Shown here: one piece after another, positions 8,290 to 17,365 of the stretch
How the letters are laid out: every line of letters begins with the position of its first letter
How positions within the stretch are numbered: position 1 is the stretch's first letter
Source of the DNA: Mesonia sp008017825
Lineage (GTDB): Bacteria > Bacteroidota > Bacteroidia > Flavobacteriales > Flavobacteriaceae
Direction of reading: 5' to 3'
Assembly (NCBI RefSeq): GCF_008017825.1
Contig: NZ_VRLS01000012.1
Span: forward strand, 496,001-560,000
DNA length: 64,000 nt
The notes under the pieces: generated by a model
The model's database searches: none
What the model was told of the DNA's origin: nothing
What the model saw: only the letters and a program-made list of their open reading frames with translations
Translations under genes and position numbers: made by a program

Positions 8290-8889
8290 TTATAATAAGT
8301 TCATTAATGTGGTATTGTCTTTCATATCTTCGTATTCGTCGATATCGTTGAGGGTTTCTAACAGCGTAACTGTTTTATCTTCCATACTTTTAAGCGTATC
8401 GTTAAATACTGTAGAAGTACTCCAATCTTTATTTTCAAAAATTTCTTTACGGAATGTGTTCATTCCTAGTAAATAGTAGCCCCCATCTTGTGCTGGTCCA
8501 ATTACAAAATCGGTTTCTTTTAGTTTTTGAAAGGCTTCTTCAATAATTACTGAAGAAATATCAAACAAGTCACTCCCTACAATAATTATATGATCGTAAC
8601 CTGCACGAAATCCTTCCGCGAAAGCGTAAGCCATACGCTCTCCTAAATCTTTGCCTTGTTGAGCTTTTTTTGAATAAATGTTACTATCCCAAATATCATT
8701 TACAACTGGTTGAGTGGCGTACCATACTTGCTTATCTACAGGGATATTCTTAGTAATATTTGCTGTATGTTGTAGTAAATATTTATAAACGCTTAGTGCT
8801 TTTTGATCACCTATTTTTTTTGCCAAACGGGTTTTACACTTTCCTAATTCTGGATGTCTAGTAAAGAGAAGTAATAAGTTTTGTGACAT
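8290..8889 (-). CDS. DUF2064 / TIGR04282-type arsenosugar glycosyltransferase
   Basis: This 199-residue protein belongs to the small GT-A-like family found in arsenosugar loci. The nucleotide-sugar-binding start reads LFTRHPELGKCKTRLAKKIG (about 7-26). A DxD-like SDLFD follows near residue 105, then a conserved GPAQDGGYYLLGM (about 140-152). It presumably handles the sugar moiety after adenine removal. The start codon directly abuts the stop of the rhodanese gene, so the genes are translated from one message. Assignment to the family is firm; the exact reaction is inferred from context. Confidence 0.88.
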   Translation of the reverse strand: MSQNLLLLFTRHPELGKCKTRLAKKIGDQKALSVYKYLLQHTANITKNIPVDKQVWYATQPVVNDIWDSNIYSKKAQQGKDLGERMAYAFAEGFRAGYDHIIIVGSDLFDISSVIIEEAFQKLKETDFVIGPAQDGGYYLLGMNTFRKEIFENKDWSTSTVFNDTLKSMEDKTVTLLETLNDIDEYEDMKDNTTLMNLL

Positions 8890-9384
8890 TTAATATACTT
8901 TTATTCCTTGATGTAAATAGTGGCTCCATTTTTTGTTATAGGTATGAACGCTGTCGGTGGGTTGAGATTGTAGATTATAAACTTCATATCCTTGATTTTT
9001 CCACTCAAAAATACCTCCGTAAAGGTTTTTTACATTCGTATAACCTGCATTTTTAAGCTTCTTAGCAATTTTTTCTGATCGTACCCCAATAGAACAGTAT
9101 ACTACAATAATTTTATTTTTTTTAGGAAGCCTATCTTTTGTAGCTTCAATATCAAAGTCCTTAAAACCCACATAAATAGCATTACCTAGATGACTTATTT
9201 GATATTCTTTAATTTGTCTAGCGTCTAATATAGTAATGAAATTATTATGTTTTAAATCTTCTTGAAGCTCTTGTACAGTGATGTAAGGAATATTTTCGTC
9301 ATTATATTGTTTTAAAACTCGTTTAAAATCCTTTTGAGCCATAATAAAACTTGGTAAGAATAAGATGCATATTATTATTTTCAT
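8890..9384 (-). CDS. Exported rhodanese-like protein
   Basis: The first gene of the arsenosugar operon. It has a short signal peptide (residues 1-16, ending IMAQ) and one rhodanese domain with ILDARQIKEYQISHLGNAIYV (52-72) and the catalytic loop YCSIGVRS, with cysteine C97. Rhodaneses carry persulfide or other thiol-bound species. In this setting thiol-bound arsenic or sulfur transfer in the periplasm is plausible, but nothing in the sequence proves it. The 194 bases to the divergent kinase gene are AT-rich and should hold both promoters. I found no exact TAnnTTTG box for the minus strand. Confidence 0.87.
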   Translation of the reverse strand: MKIIICILFLPSFIMAQKDFKRVLKQYNDENIPYITVQELQEDLKHNNFITILDARQIKEYQISHLGNAIYVGFKDFDIEATKDRLPKKNKIIVVYCSIGVRSEKIAKKLKNAGYTNVKNLYGGIFEWKNQGYEVYNLQSQPTDSVHTYNKKWSHYLHQGIKVY

Positions 9385-9578
9385 AAGGAATTATTGATAT
9401 GATTACAGTTCGTAAAGCTTAGAAAACCTAAATAGATAAGGAGATTACCGATTGAATAAAATACATTGTAATTTTATATATTTATAAACTCCAATTTTAT
9501 TTACTTACGAAATGTTTAAATAAATGGTTTACTAAGGTAAGTAATTGTGAACCTAATATACATTAGAAATATATATTA

Positions 9579-11897
9579 ATGAACAATAAATTCAGCAGTT
9601 TTTTTTCTTGGTTTGTTAACCGACCTAAAGTGATAGGCTTTATTTTGTTTATTATTATTTTTTCGATCTTCACTTATATTGTATATCAGGAATATTCTCT
9701 TGCCAAAGAATCTGAAAAAGAGAAGGAAAAGCAGGTTTTGACTATTGTAAAACAGAATATCGAACAATCTTTAAAGACTAGTTATGTCTCTGCTTTAACA
9801 TTGGCATTAACTATAAATGATGAAGGTGAACCTAAAAATTTTGAAAAAGTTTCAGAAAAGATTATCTCCTCGAGTGTTACTATTAGTGGGGTAGAGCTAG
9901 TTCCTAATGGTGTAATATCCTATGTGTATCCTTATGAAGAAAATAAAGAAGCTTTAGGATTAAATGTTCTAAAATACCCAATTTCTCAAAAGGAGGCTAA
10001 TAAATCAATTAATAGCGGAAAAATGGATTTTGCAGGTCCAATTCCATTTAAACAAGGGGGGAAAGGGGTAATTGGAAGAATGCCTGTATTTATAGAAAAT
10101 CAGTTTTGGGGTTTTTCTGCAGTAATAATTCATGAAAAAGATTTTTTATCTAATGCAGGTATATATAAATTTCTAAAAGAAGGGTTTAAATTTAGATTAT
10201 CTAAAATAGATGATGAAACATCTAATGAAAGTTTTTTCTTTGGTGAAAAGGAAGATTTTAATGTCAATGAAGCTCAAAAATCATTTGTAAAAGATGGGAA
10301 TTGGAATATTTATATCTACTCTGCAAATAAGGAAAACTTATTAATTTCTTTACTCCCTTTAATGTTTTTAGCCTTGTCATTTTCAATTCTAATAAGCATT
10401 TTTATTGTAAGATTTTTAAAGCAACCTAGAGAATTACAACGAAAAGTAAATATCCAAGCGGCTAAGCTATTAAACTCAGAACTTAAATTTAAAACTATTT
10501 TTAATCGTGCTCCAATTGGGATTGTACACGCACAGGCGAATGATTTTAAATTTATAGCAGCAAATGAAAAATTTCTGATAAAAACGGGATTGAGCATAAA
10601 TGAAATTAAGGATGTTAAATTTGATTCGGTGTGGAAAAATCCTAGTGAGTTAAGCACATTAGTGGAGAAAAGGGAAAAAATAAATACTGTTTTTTTAAAG
10701 AAAAATGGTTCTCAAATTGATGTTAGAGTAGCTATTAATTACTTGAAACATAATAATCAAGATGCTTATATTTTTATTATAGAAGATATAACTGAAATTA
10801 ATAAAGCTCAAATTCATTTAAAAGAATTAGAATCGAGAGTAAAGATGGCTGTTGAGATAGCTCAGTTAGGCTATTGGGAGTGGAATATACAAACCAATGA
10901 AGTTATATGGTCTCCTATGATGTATAAGATTTTTAGAATTCCTGAGGATTTCAAAATCACACCAGATTTTATTATATCTAAAATTCATCCTTTAGATGCT
11001 AAAAGATATATTGATAATCTAAAATCTCTTATACATGGAGAAAATGTCCATCCATCTTATGAAGCGAAAATTCTAGATCCAGAAAACAATCCTATTTATG
11101 TACTTGGACATTTAGAAAGTGAGAAAAATAAAAGAGGAGAAGTTATAAAGGTCAAGGGAACCTTGATAGATATAAGTAGTGAAAAAAGAACAAAAGAAGA
11201 ATTAGATCAATCTTATGATGTGGTATTACAGCAAAATAAGCGATTAATTAACTTTTCTTATATAGTATCACATAACTTAAGATCTCATGCAAGTAATATC
11301 AAATCTCTAGCCCATCTACTTTTGGAAATGGAACACAGCCAAGAACAATTAGAGATGTTTGATATGCTTAATTCGGTAGCCCACGCGCTAGATCAAACTC
11401 TCTTTGATTTAAATGATGTAATTAACATTCAGCAGAATACATCGATTTCTGTTGAGGATATTCTGGTAATAAAATATATTGAACGTGTATTAGAAGTTCT
11501 TCAAGTAGAAATAATGCAAAAAAAGGCTCAAATAGTTATTAATGTACCTGCAGAAACTAAAATTAGTTTTAATCCCGCTTATTTTGAAAGTATTTTACTT
11601 AACTTTATATCAAATGCTATTAAATATAGACATCCTAATCGACCTTCAATAGTAATGATAGATTTTTTAATTATAGACAATCAATCTGTGATTCAAATTA
11701 AAGATAACGGTATTGGAATTGATCTTAAGAAAAATGGCGATAAATTATTTGGTATGTATAAAACTTTTACAAAAAATAATGAATCGAGAGGGTTAGGATT
11801 GTTTATAAGCAAGAGTCAAATGGAAGCTCTAGGGGGTAAAATCACGGTTGAAAGTGAATTAGGTAAAGGGAGTACTTTTAAGCTTTTTTTTAATTAG
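9579..11897 (+). CDS. CHASE-PAS-PAS sensor histidine kinase
   Basis: A 772-residue membrane kinase. A first membrane segment (about 18-38) is followed by a periplasmic CHASE-type domain (about 45-240, with GVELVPNGVISYVYP), a second membrane segment (about 255-277), two PAS domains (about 300-410 and 425-545), then a dimerisation helix with phosphoacceptor H565 (FSYIVSHNLRSHASN). The ATPase boxes are FESILLNFISNAIKY, IKDNGIGIDL and RGLGLFISK. A receiver gene starts 1 nt after its stop codon, so the two form a pair. The CHASE ligand is unknown. Confidence 0.92.
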   Translation: MNNKFSSFFSWFVNRPKVIGFILFIIIFSIFTYIVYQEYSLAKESEKEKEKQVLTIVKQNIEQSLKTSYVSALTLALTINDEGEPKNFEKVSEKIISSSVTISGVELVPNGVISYVYPYEENKEALGLNVLKYPISQKEANKSINSGKMDFAGPIPFKQGGKGVIGRMPVFIENQFWGFSAVIIHEKDFLSNAGIYKFLKEGFKFRLSKIDDETSNESFFFGEKEDFNVNEAQKSFVKDGNWNIYIYSANKENLLISLLPLMFLALSFSILISIFIVRFLKQPRELQRKVNIQAAKLLNSELKFKTIFNRAPIGIVHAQANDFKFIAANEKFLIKTGLSINEIKDVKFDSVWKNPSELSTLVEKREKINTVFLKKNGSQIDVRVAINYLKHNNQDAYIFIIEDITEINKAQIHLKELESRVKMAVEIAQLGYWEWNIQTNEVIWSPMMYKIFRIPEDFKITPDFIISKIHPLDAKRYIDNLKSLIHGENVHPSYEAKILDPENNPIYVLGHLESEKNKRGEVIKVKGTLIDISSEKRTKEELDQSYDVVLQQNKRLINFSYIVSHNLRSHASNIKSLAHLLLEMEHSQEQLEMFDMLNSVAHALDQTLFDLNDVINIQQNTSISVEDILVIKYIERVLEVLQVEIMQKKAQIVINVPAETKISFNPAYFESILLNFISNAIKYRHPNRPSIVMIDFLIIDNQSVIQIKDNGIGIDLKKNGDKLFGMYKTFTKNNESRGLGLFISKSQMEALGGKITVESELGKGSTFKLFFN

Positions 11898-11898
11898 T

Positions 11899-12270
11899 AT
11901 GGAAGTTTGTATAATCGATGATGATAAAATTTACCAATTTCTTTTAAGAAAAACAATTAATATTGTCAATCCAGAGATTACAGTAAACTCTTATTTTAAT
12001 GGTTTAGAGGCCATAACAGCGTTTGAAAAAATAGACTCTTGTTGTGATGTCATCCTATTAGATCTAAATATGCCTAAGATGGATGGTTGGGAGTTTATTA
12101 AAGAATATCAAAAATTAAAAAACAAGGCACAGCCATTTCCTCAAATTTACATTTCTACCTCTTCTATCGCAGAAGAAGACAAAATTAGAGCCCTTTCTTT
12201 TCAAAATATTATTAAAGGATACCTTACAAAGCCTATCACTATTCAAGTGATAAAGAAGATTATAAGTTAG
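11899..12270 (+). CDS. Single-domain response regulator
   Basis: A stand-alone receiver domain of 123 residues. The acidic pair is in CIIDDD (4-9), the phosphoacceptor is D55 in VILLDLNMPKMDGW, and the switch residues are in STSS and LTKP near the end. There is no output domain, so it relays phosphate or acts by protein contact. It lies 1 nt after its cognate kinase. Confidence 0.93.
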   Translation: MEVCIIDDDKIYQFLLRKTINIVNPEITVNSYFNGLEAITAFEKIDSCCDVILLDLNMPKMDGWEFIKEYQKLKNKAQPFPQIYISTSSIAEEDKIRALSFQNIIKGYLTKPITIQVIKKIIS

Positions 12271-12461
12271 ATTAACTATTCTATCAATATCTGAAAATCA
12301 GCATTTTAATTTTTAAAAATTAAAAATTTAACATTTTTATTGTTAGGGTTTAATGTATTGAAAATCAAATATTTAAATCTATTAATGTCTGAAAATTTAA
12401 TTTAACAGTAAGATAATAAGCACTTAATCGACAAAACATAACATTTTATCGATTATATTTA

Positions 12462-12469
12462 TATGTTTG
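12462..12469 (+). promoter_or_regulatory. Candidate -7 box TATGTTTG upstream of the giant T9SS protein
   Basis: An exact TAnnTTTG match 49 nt before the ATG at 12519, in an otherwise featureless AT-rich spacer. No TTG stands at the ideal distance. Confidence 0.4.
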
Positions 12470-12518
12470 TAGTTTAAACTTCATGAAAGATTTACTGCAG
12501 TAATTAATAAAAGTGTTT

Positions 12519-15500
12519 ATGAATAAATTACTTTACCCTCTATTCATCCTAATATCATATGTTGGGATTGGACAAACTGTTAGTGTTAATCAGAATAACT
12601 CTGCGCAAACTTTGGCAAATATTTTATTAGATAATGCTTGTGTTGAAACTTCTAATGCAACAGTTTCGTCATTACAATCGGTTTCTTATTTTAATAATAA
12701 TTCAGGAAACTTTCCTATACAGGAAGGGGTAATTATTAGAAACGGAAATGCCAGCTATACTGCTGGAAGTTATACTGGTAATAATTTGAGTTCACAAAAT
12801 AATACGAATACAGATGTATTTTTAGAGAACTTAAATAATGCTTCGGGACAAACCTCTCAAGTTACAGATGTGGCATATTTAGAGTTTGAGTTTATACCAC
12901 TATCAAGTAATTTTAGTTTTGATTTCTTATTTGCATCTAATGAATATGGACAATGGCAATGTGTTTCTAGTGATGTTTTTGCCTTCTTGTTAACTGATTT
13001 GTTTACGGGAAAAACAACCAATTTAGCTGTTATACCTGGTACTCAAACGCCAGTTTCTGTTAAAAATATTAAAGATAGCGCGTATAATAATTCATGCTCA
13101 TCAGATAATGCTTCATTATTTGATGTTTATAATGTAAATAATCCTTCCCAATCAACTATTAATATGCGAGGTCATACGAAGATGATGAATGCTTCGGCAA
13201 AAATTACACCTGGTAATCCATATAAAATTAAACTTGTTATAGGCGATTCTAACGATTCAGATTTTGATTCGGCTATTTTTCTTGCAGCAGGAAGTTTTAA
13301 CGCAAACGTAGATTTAGGAAAAGACACTACAATCTGCCAAGGTAGTAGCAAAACAATTACAACAGGTTTAAGCACTCAAAATTATTCTCACATTTGGAAA
13401 ATGAATGGTTTTGTAATTCCAGGGCAAAACGGAAATTCAATTACTGTTACTAATCCAGGAAATTACAGTGTACTGGTCTTGGGTAATAATTCAAGTTGCT
13501 CCCTCACCGATGAAATTCTCTTGACGGAAGTAACTATTCAGGAACCAAAAGATATTAAGGTTTGCCATGACCCATCAAGAAATTATAGTTTTAACCTATT
13601 AGAAAATTCATATCAATCTCTGGGAATTTCTGCGGCAGCGTATACTATAAATTATTATGCATCTCTAAATGATTTAAATAATGACATAGCAATCCCTTCA
13701 AACTTATTACCTAACTATTCGGGGAAAAATAATCAAACTATATATATTCAATTAAAAGCTGTAGATACTAATATGTATTGTGATGTGGTGTATAATTTTC
13801 AATTATTGATTAATGATCCAATCCATCTTAATACTGACAATATAGAGTTGTGTGATATGACGGACGTAAATCATATAGTAGATTTAAATCAAAACAATTC
13901 GACTACAATTTCCAACTCTAATGGATACAATTTTTATTTCTTTCGTGATTATTTTGATGCTCAAACTAATAGCAATGCTATTTTAGATCCTGAAAACTTT
14001 ACACCGGTATTTAGTAAATTCAAAACAAAAAAACAAACTATATGGGTAAGAGTGGAAGATAAAAATATGACCAATTGTTTTAATATTTCAAGTTTTGATA
14101 TCATATTAAATCCTTTACCAATTGTAGACGAAATTGCTGATGTGGTAGAATGTAGTCAATATATTTTACCACCGATCATTAATGGTAATTACTATACGGG
14201 TTCACAAGGAACAGGAGCTATGTTATTTGCAGGAGATATTGTGGAGCACCCCGGTACCTATTACATCTACAATGGACCAGATGCAAATGGTTGTTATAAT
14301 GAAAGTAAATTTAAAATAATTTTAGTTGAAAAATATAGAGTTAGAAAATTATGGTGTGGACAAATGACAGTACCATCACCACCAGCTGGAACATTTTATA
14401 CAGAACCAGGAGGTCCAAATGGTAACGGTCAAGTAATTTCTCCTGGGACTGTTTTTACCACTAATCAAACTCTTTACTATTATGCTGATGTAAATGGAGT
14501 TTTCTGTAAAGAAGATGTGTTTCCTATTAATATATTGCCTCTACCACCTGTAGATGCGCCTTTAGATGTGGTAACTTGTAATTCTTACACACTTCCAACT
14601 TTACAAAACGGAAATTACTATTCAGAGCCTGATGGAGAAGGGACTCAGTTTTCTGCGGGCGATGTTATTAGTAGTTCCCAAACCATGTATGTTTTTAATT
14701 ATGACGGATTTTGTACTAATGAAAATTCTTTTGAAATTATTATTACCCCAAATTTTCAGGATTTGAACATTTGCGGTACATATACTCTACCAGATTTAGA
14801 AATAGGAGGGTATTATACACAAGCTGGCGGTAACGGTCAAGTTATCCCAGAAGGTCAGGTAATATCTTCTTCGCAAACTGTTTATTATTATGCAGTAACC
14901 ACTACCAGTCCTAATTGTACACTTAATGAAGGGTTTTTTATCAAAATAAATTCTATTCCACAAGTAGATAGTTTAAATGATGTTATGGTCTGTGAAGATG
15001 ATATTTTCACATTGCCAAGTTTAGTAAATGGACAATACTTTTCAGAACCAAATAGAGAAGGGGATCAGCTTTTTGAAGGTGATATTGTTATGGAAACAAG
15101 TACAATTTACATCAACAATTTAGAAAATGGATGTACGAATGAAGCTAGCTTTTTAGTAGAAATAATTGAATTGCCACCTATCGAAAATTTTACTGATGTT
15201 TATTCTTGTGAGACTTATGAATTACCTCCTTTAGCTAATGGTAGTTACTTTACCCAACCTTATGGTACAGGGCAACAACTACAATCAGGGGATTTGATCA
15301 CCACCACACAAGAAATCTATATCTATAATTCATGGCCCCAAATTAATTCTTGTGACAATCAAGATTCTTTTACTGTGTATATTGAAGGGGTGGAAGTAGG
15401 TAATTTTAATGATATTCAAGCATGTGATAATTATACATTACCATCATTAAAGAAAGGGAATTACTTTACTCAAAGTGGGGGTCAAGGTAGAATGCTTCAT

Positions 15501-16589
15501 GCGGGGAGTCAAATTAGTACTTCTCAAGAAATCTTTGTGTATGCTGTAAGCGGAGATCGTTTTACGTGTGAAAGTGAAGCTAGTTTTCAGATAAATATTT
15601 CTCAAACGCCTAATTTACAAGAATTCGAAAATATCGAAGCTTGTGGGAGTTATGATTTGTCAATGCTTACTACAGAAAATGCAGAGGTTAAATTTTATAG
15701 ATCTCCTAATCAGCAAGGATTATTGACACAAGAAGAGTTACTGTTTAATGAGGCAGGTACTTACGTGGTGTATGTTTATGCTTCCGCGGAAGCGAATCCG
15801 AACTGTACTATTGAAAAAGTAATAGAAATTACAATTCATCCTTTATTGCCTCTAAATATAGAAGAAGCGACTATATGTAAAGATCCTAGAACTGAAGAAG
15901 TGATTTCACCTGCATTTCTAAGCTCTGGTCTCCCTGATAGTGAATTCGAAGTCAACTGGTATTTAGATGGTAATTTGATGCATACGGGTGAAAATTTTGA
16001 AGCTACAGAGGCGGGTATTTATACGGTTAGAAGTACTGTTCTAAACCCAATTTCTACTTCCGATTGTGGTTATGAGGTTACTTTGGTAACAGTGACCGAA
16101 TCCAGCAAACCTATCATAGAAACTTTAGTAACCGAACCCTTCGAAGATGTGGCTGTGATTAATGTGATTGTAAAAGATGCTATTGGAGAATTAGAGTATC
16201 AATTGAATAATGGAATATTTCAAGAGAGCAATGAATTTTACGATGTAAAGCCAGGAGTGCATACGGTGAGAGTGAGGGGGATGAAAGGTTATTGCGGAGA
16301 AGCGATAACAGAAGTAGAGGTGATAAAATATCCCAAATTTTTTACACCTAATTCTGATGGTATAAACGATGAATGGAATATCAAAGATTTAAAAGAACAT
16401 CCAGAAGCTCAAGTCTATATTTTTGATAGGTTTGGTAAGCTAATTACGACTTTAAGTCCACGAAAGAGAGGATGGGATGGTTCGCTTAATGGAAAAAATT
16501 TACCTTCAAATGATTATTGGTTTCAAGTAGTGTTTAAACAAGATGGAAACGAAAAAGTTTTCAAATCTCACTTTACACTAAAAAGGTAA
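12519..16589 (+). CDS. Giant surface protein: choice-of-anchor L domain, repeats, T9SS type B sorting domain
   Basis: The start is set at the ATG at 12519 (MNKLLYP); the GTG two codons earlier is less likely. A signal peptide ends near GIGQ. Residues about 25-265 form a choice-of-anchor L type domain (YLEFEFIPLSSNFSFDFLFASNEYGQ). About residues 540-1060 hold six or more ~85-residue repeats, each with a Cys then YxLPxLxNGxYFxxxxGxG and xGDxIxxxQxxYxY. The C-terminus (KFFTPNSDGINDEWNI...) is a type B T9SS sorting domain as in SprB-type gliding adhesins. It should be secreted by T9SS and held at the cell surface. Confidence 0.92.
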   Translation: MNKLLYPLFILISYVGIGQTVSVNQNNSAQTLANILLDNACVETSNATVSSLQSVSYFNNNSGNFPIQEGVIIRNGNASYTAGSYTGNNLSSQNNTNTDVFLENLNNASGQTSQVTDVAYLEFEFIPLSSNFSFDFLFASNEYGQWQCVSSDVFAFLLTDLFTGKTTNLAVIPGTQTPVSVKNIKDSAYNNSCSSDNASLFDVYNVNNPSQSTINMRGHTKMMNASAKITPGNPYKIKLVIGDSNDSDFDSAIFLAAGSFNANVDLGKDTTICQGSSKTITTGLSTQNYSHIWKMNGFVIPGQNGNSITVTNPGNYSVLVLGNNSSCSLTDEILLTEVTIQEPKDIKVCHDPSRNYSFNLLENSYQSLGISAAAYTINYYASLNDLNNDIAIPSNLLPNYSGKNNQTIYIQLKAVDTNMYCDVVYNFQLLINDPIHLNTDNIELCDMTDVNHIVDLNQNNSTTISNSNGYNFYFFRDYFDAQTNSNAILDPENFTPVFSKFKTKKQTIWVRVEDKNMTNCFNISSFDIILNPLPIVDEIADVVECSQYILPPIINGNYYTGSQGTGAMLFAGDIVEHPGTYYIYNGPDANGCYNESKFKIILVEKYRVRKLWCGQMTVPSPPAGTFYTEPGGPNGNGQVISPGTVFTTNQTLYYYADVNGVFCKEDVFPINILPLPPVDAPLDVVTCNSYTLPTLQNGNYYSEPDGEGTQFSAGDVISSSQTMYVFNYDGFCTNENSFEIIITPNFQDLNICGTYTLPDLEIGGYYTQAGGNGQVIPEGQVISSSQTVYYYAVTTTSPNCTLNEGFFIKINSIPQVDSLNDVMVCEDDIFTLPSLVNGQYFSEPNREGDQLFEGDIVMETSTIYINNLENGCTNEASFLVEIIELPPIENFTDVYSCETYELPPLANGSYFTQPYGTGQQLQSGDLITTTQEIYIYNSWPQINSCDNQDSFTVYIEGVEVGNFNDIQACDNYTLPSLKKGNYFTQSGGQGRMLHAGSQISTSQEIFVYAVSGDRFTCESEASFQINISQTPNLQEFENIEACGSYDLSMLTTENAEVKFYRSPNQQGLLTQEELLFNEAGTYVVYVYASAEANPNCTIEKVIEITIHPLLPLNIEEATICKDPRTEEVISPAFLSSGLPDSEFEVNWYLDGNLMHTGENFEATEAGIYTVRSTVLNPISTSDCGYEVTLVTVTESSKPIIETLVTEPFEDVAVINVIVKDAIGELEYQLNNGIFQESNEFYDVKPGVHTVRVRGMKGYCGEAITEVEVIKYPKFFTPNSDGINDEWNIKDLKEHPEAQVYIFDRFGKLITTLSPRKRGWDGSLNGKNLPSNDYWFQVVFKQDGNEKVFKSHFTLKR

Positions 16590-16616
16590 AAATTAAACAA
16601 ATAAGTTAATTAAGAA

Positions 16617-16646
16617 AAGTCTCGCTTATACAGCGAGACTTTTTTA
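16617..16646 (+). terminator. Terminator of the giant T9SS gene
   Basis: AAGTCTCGC pairs with GCGAGACTT around a 7-nt loop, followed by a T run. Confidence 0.88.
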
Positions 16647-16651
16647 TAAAT

Positions 16652-16700
16652 AACAAAAAACCCCGATCGTGAGATCGAGGTTTTGCGGTGGTGCCTCCAG
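16652..16700. repeat. Left attachment repeat: displaced 3' end of tRNA-Phe
   Basis: 49 bp identical to 56413-56461. It contains the tRNA-Phe terminator hairpin (16661-16680 with its T tract on the minus strand) and the last 12 bases of the tRNA gene, after which similarity stops at once. This is the signature of site-specific integration into a tRNA 3' end. The displaced terminator now lies at the end of the island's leftward pilus operon and can serve it. Confidence 0.95.
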
Positions 16701-16812
16701 AATCTTATTCATTTGCACACTCTTGTACTTATTCAGACTTAAATGTATACTAACATAGTATTCTTATTTAGCTAAAGAAATACCTTATACATATCTACAC
16801 TTAAAAAATCAC

Positions 16813-16828
16813 GAGCATATTCGAGAGC
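16813..16828 (+). repeat. 16-bp island repeat, copy 1 (left end)
   Basis: GAGCATATTCGAGAGC, one mismatch from the copies at 38361-38376 and 56307-56322. AGAGC at its end can pair with GCTCT 12 nt further on. Confidence 0.75.
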
Positions 16829-16843
16829 AATTTTAAATAAGCT

Positions 16844-17365
16844 CTATTCACGATTGCTGAAATTCCTGATCAAGACTTCCGCTTGAAGATAAGTAGAGTT
16901 CTTTTTGAAGTTCTTCTCCTTTTCCAGATGCAGATTGATAATTTCTCCAAAACGAGTTTTTTGTTCCAAATGGTGAATTAATTTAACGATAGAATTATAA
17001 TCTCCTTCAATCGTAAAAGAGTAAGATTTGGTAATTAAATTATCTTGCTCATACTGATGAGGTTCTATGAAACTGGTAATGTCCAACTTGTTCTCTTCTG
17101 CATACTGGTTTAAAGTTTTCAAAAGGTTGTTTTGAAGAGAACTTTCCTTTAGCTGATATTTTGTGAGAATAGAATCATAGTAATGTTCTTTTTGCTTCAA
17201 TAAGGAAAACTGCTTGGGAATATTTTTAAAAATAGCTTCTTCTTGTAGAAGTTTCTCTTTTTGCTTTTTTAATTCCAAAGTTTTAGAAAATGCCAATTGA
17301 TAACAGATTAAGAGGCTTAATATAAAACCAAAGACCAGTATGATATTTTTATGATTTTTATTCAT
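16844..17365 (-). CDS. PilO/GspM-like inner-membrane assembly protein
   Basis: The start is taken at the ATG at 17365 (MNKNHK). It overlaps the preceding gene by 8 nt. The protein has one N-terminal membrane helix (about 8-26), a helical coiled-coil stretch (about 28-90) and a small ferredoxin-like alpha/beta end (SYSFTIEGDYNSIVKLIHHLEQ). This is the architecture of PilO/GspM, which with PilN/GspL forms the periplasmic clamp of pilus or type II secretion platforms. It is the last gene of the leftward operon. Identity is by architecture and position rather than strong motifs. Confidence 0.75.
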   Translation of the reverse strand: MNKNHKNIILVFGFILSLLICYQLAFSKTLELKKQKEKLLQEEAIFKNIPKQFSLLKQKEHYYDSILTKYQLKESSLQNNLLKTLNQYAEENKLDITSFIEPHQYEQDNLITKSYSFTIEGDYNSIVKLIHHLEQKTRFGEIINLHLEKEKNFKKNSTYLQAEVLIRNFSNRE

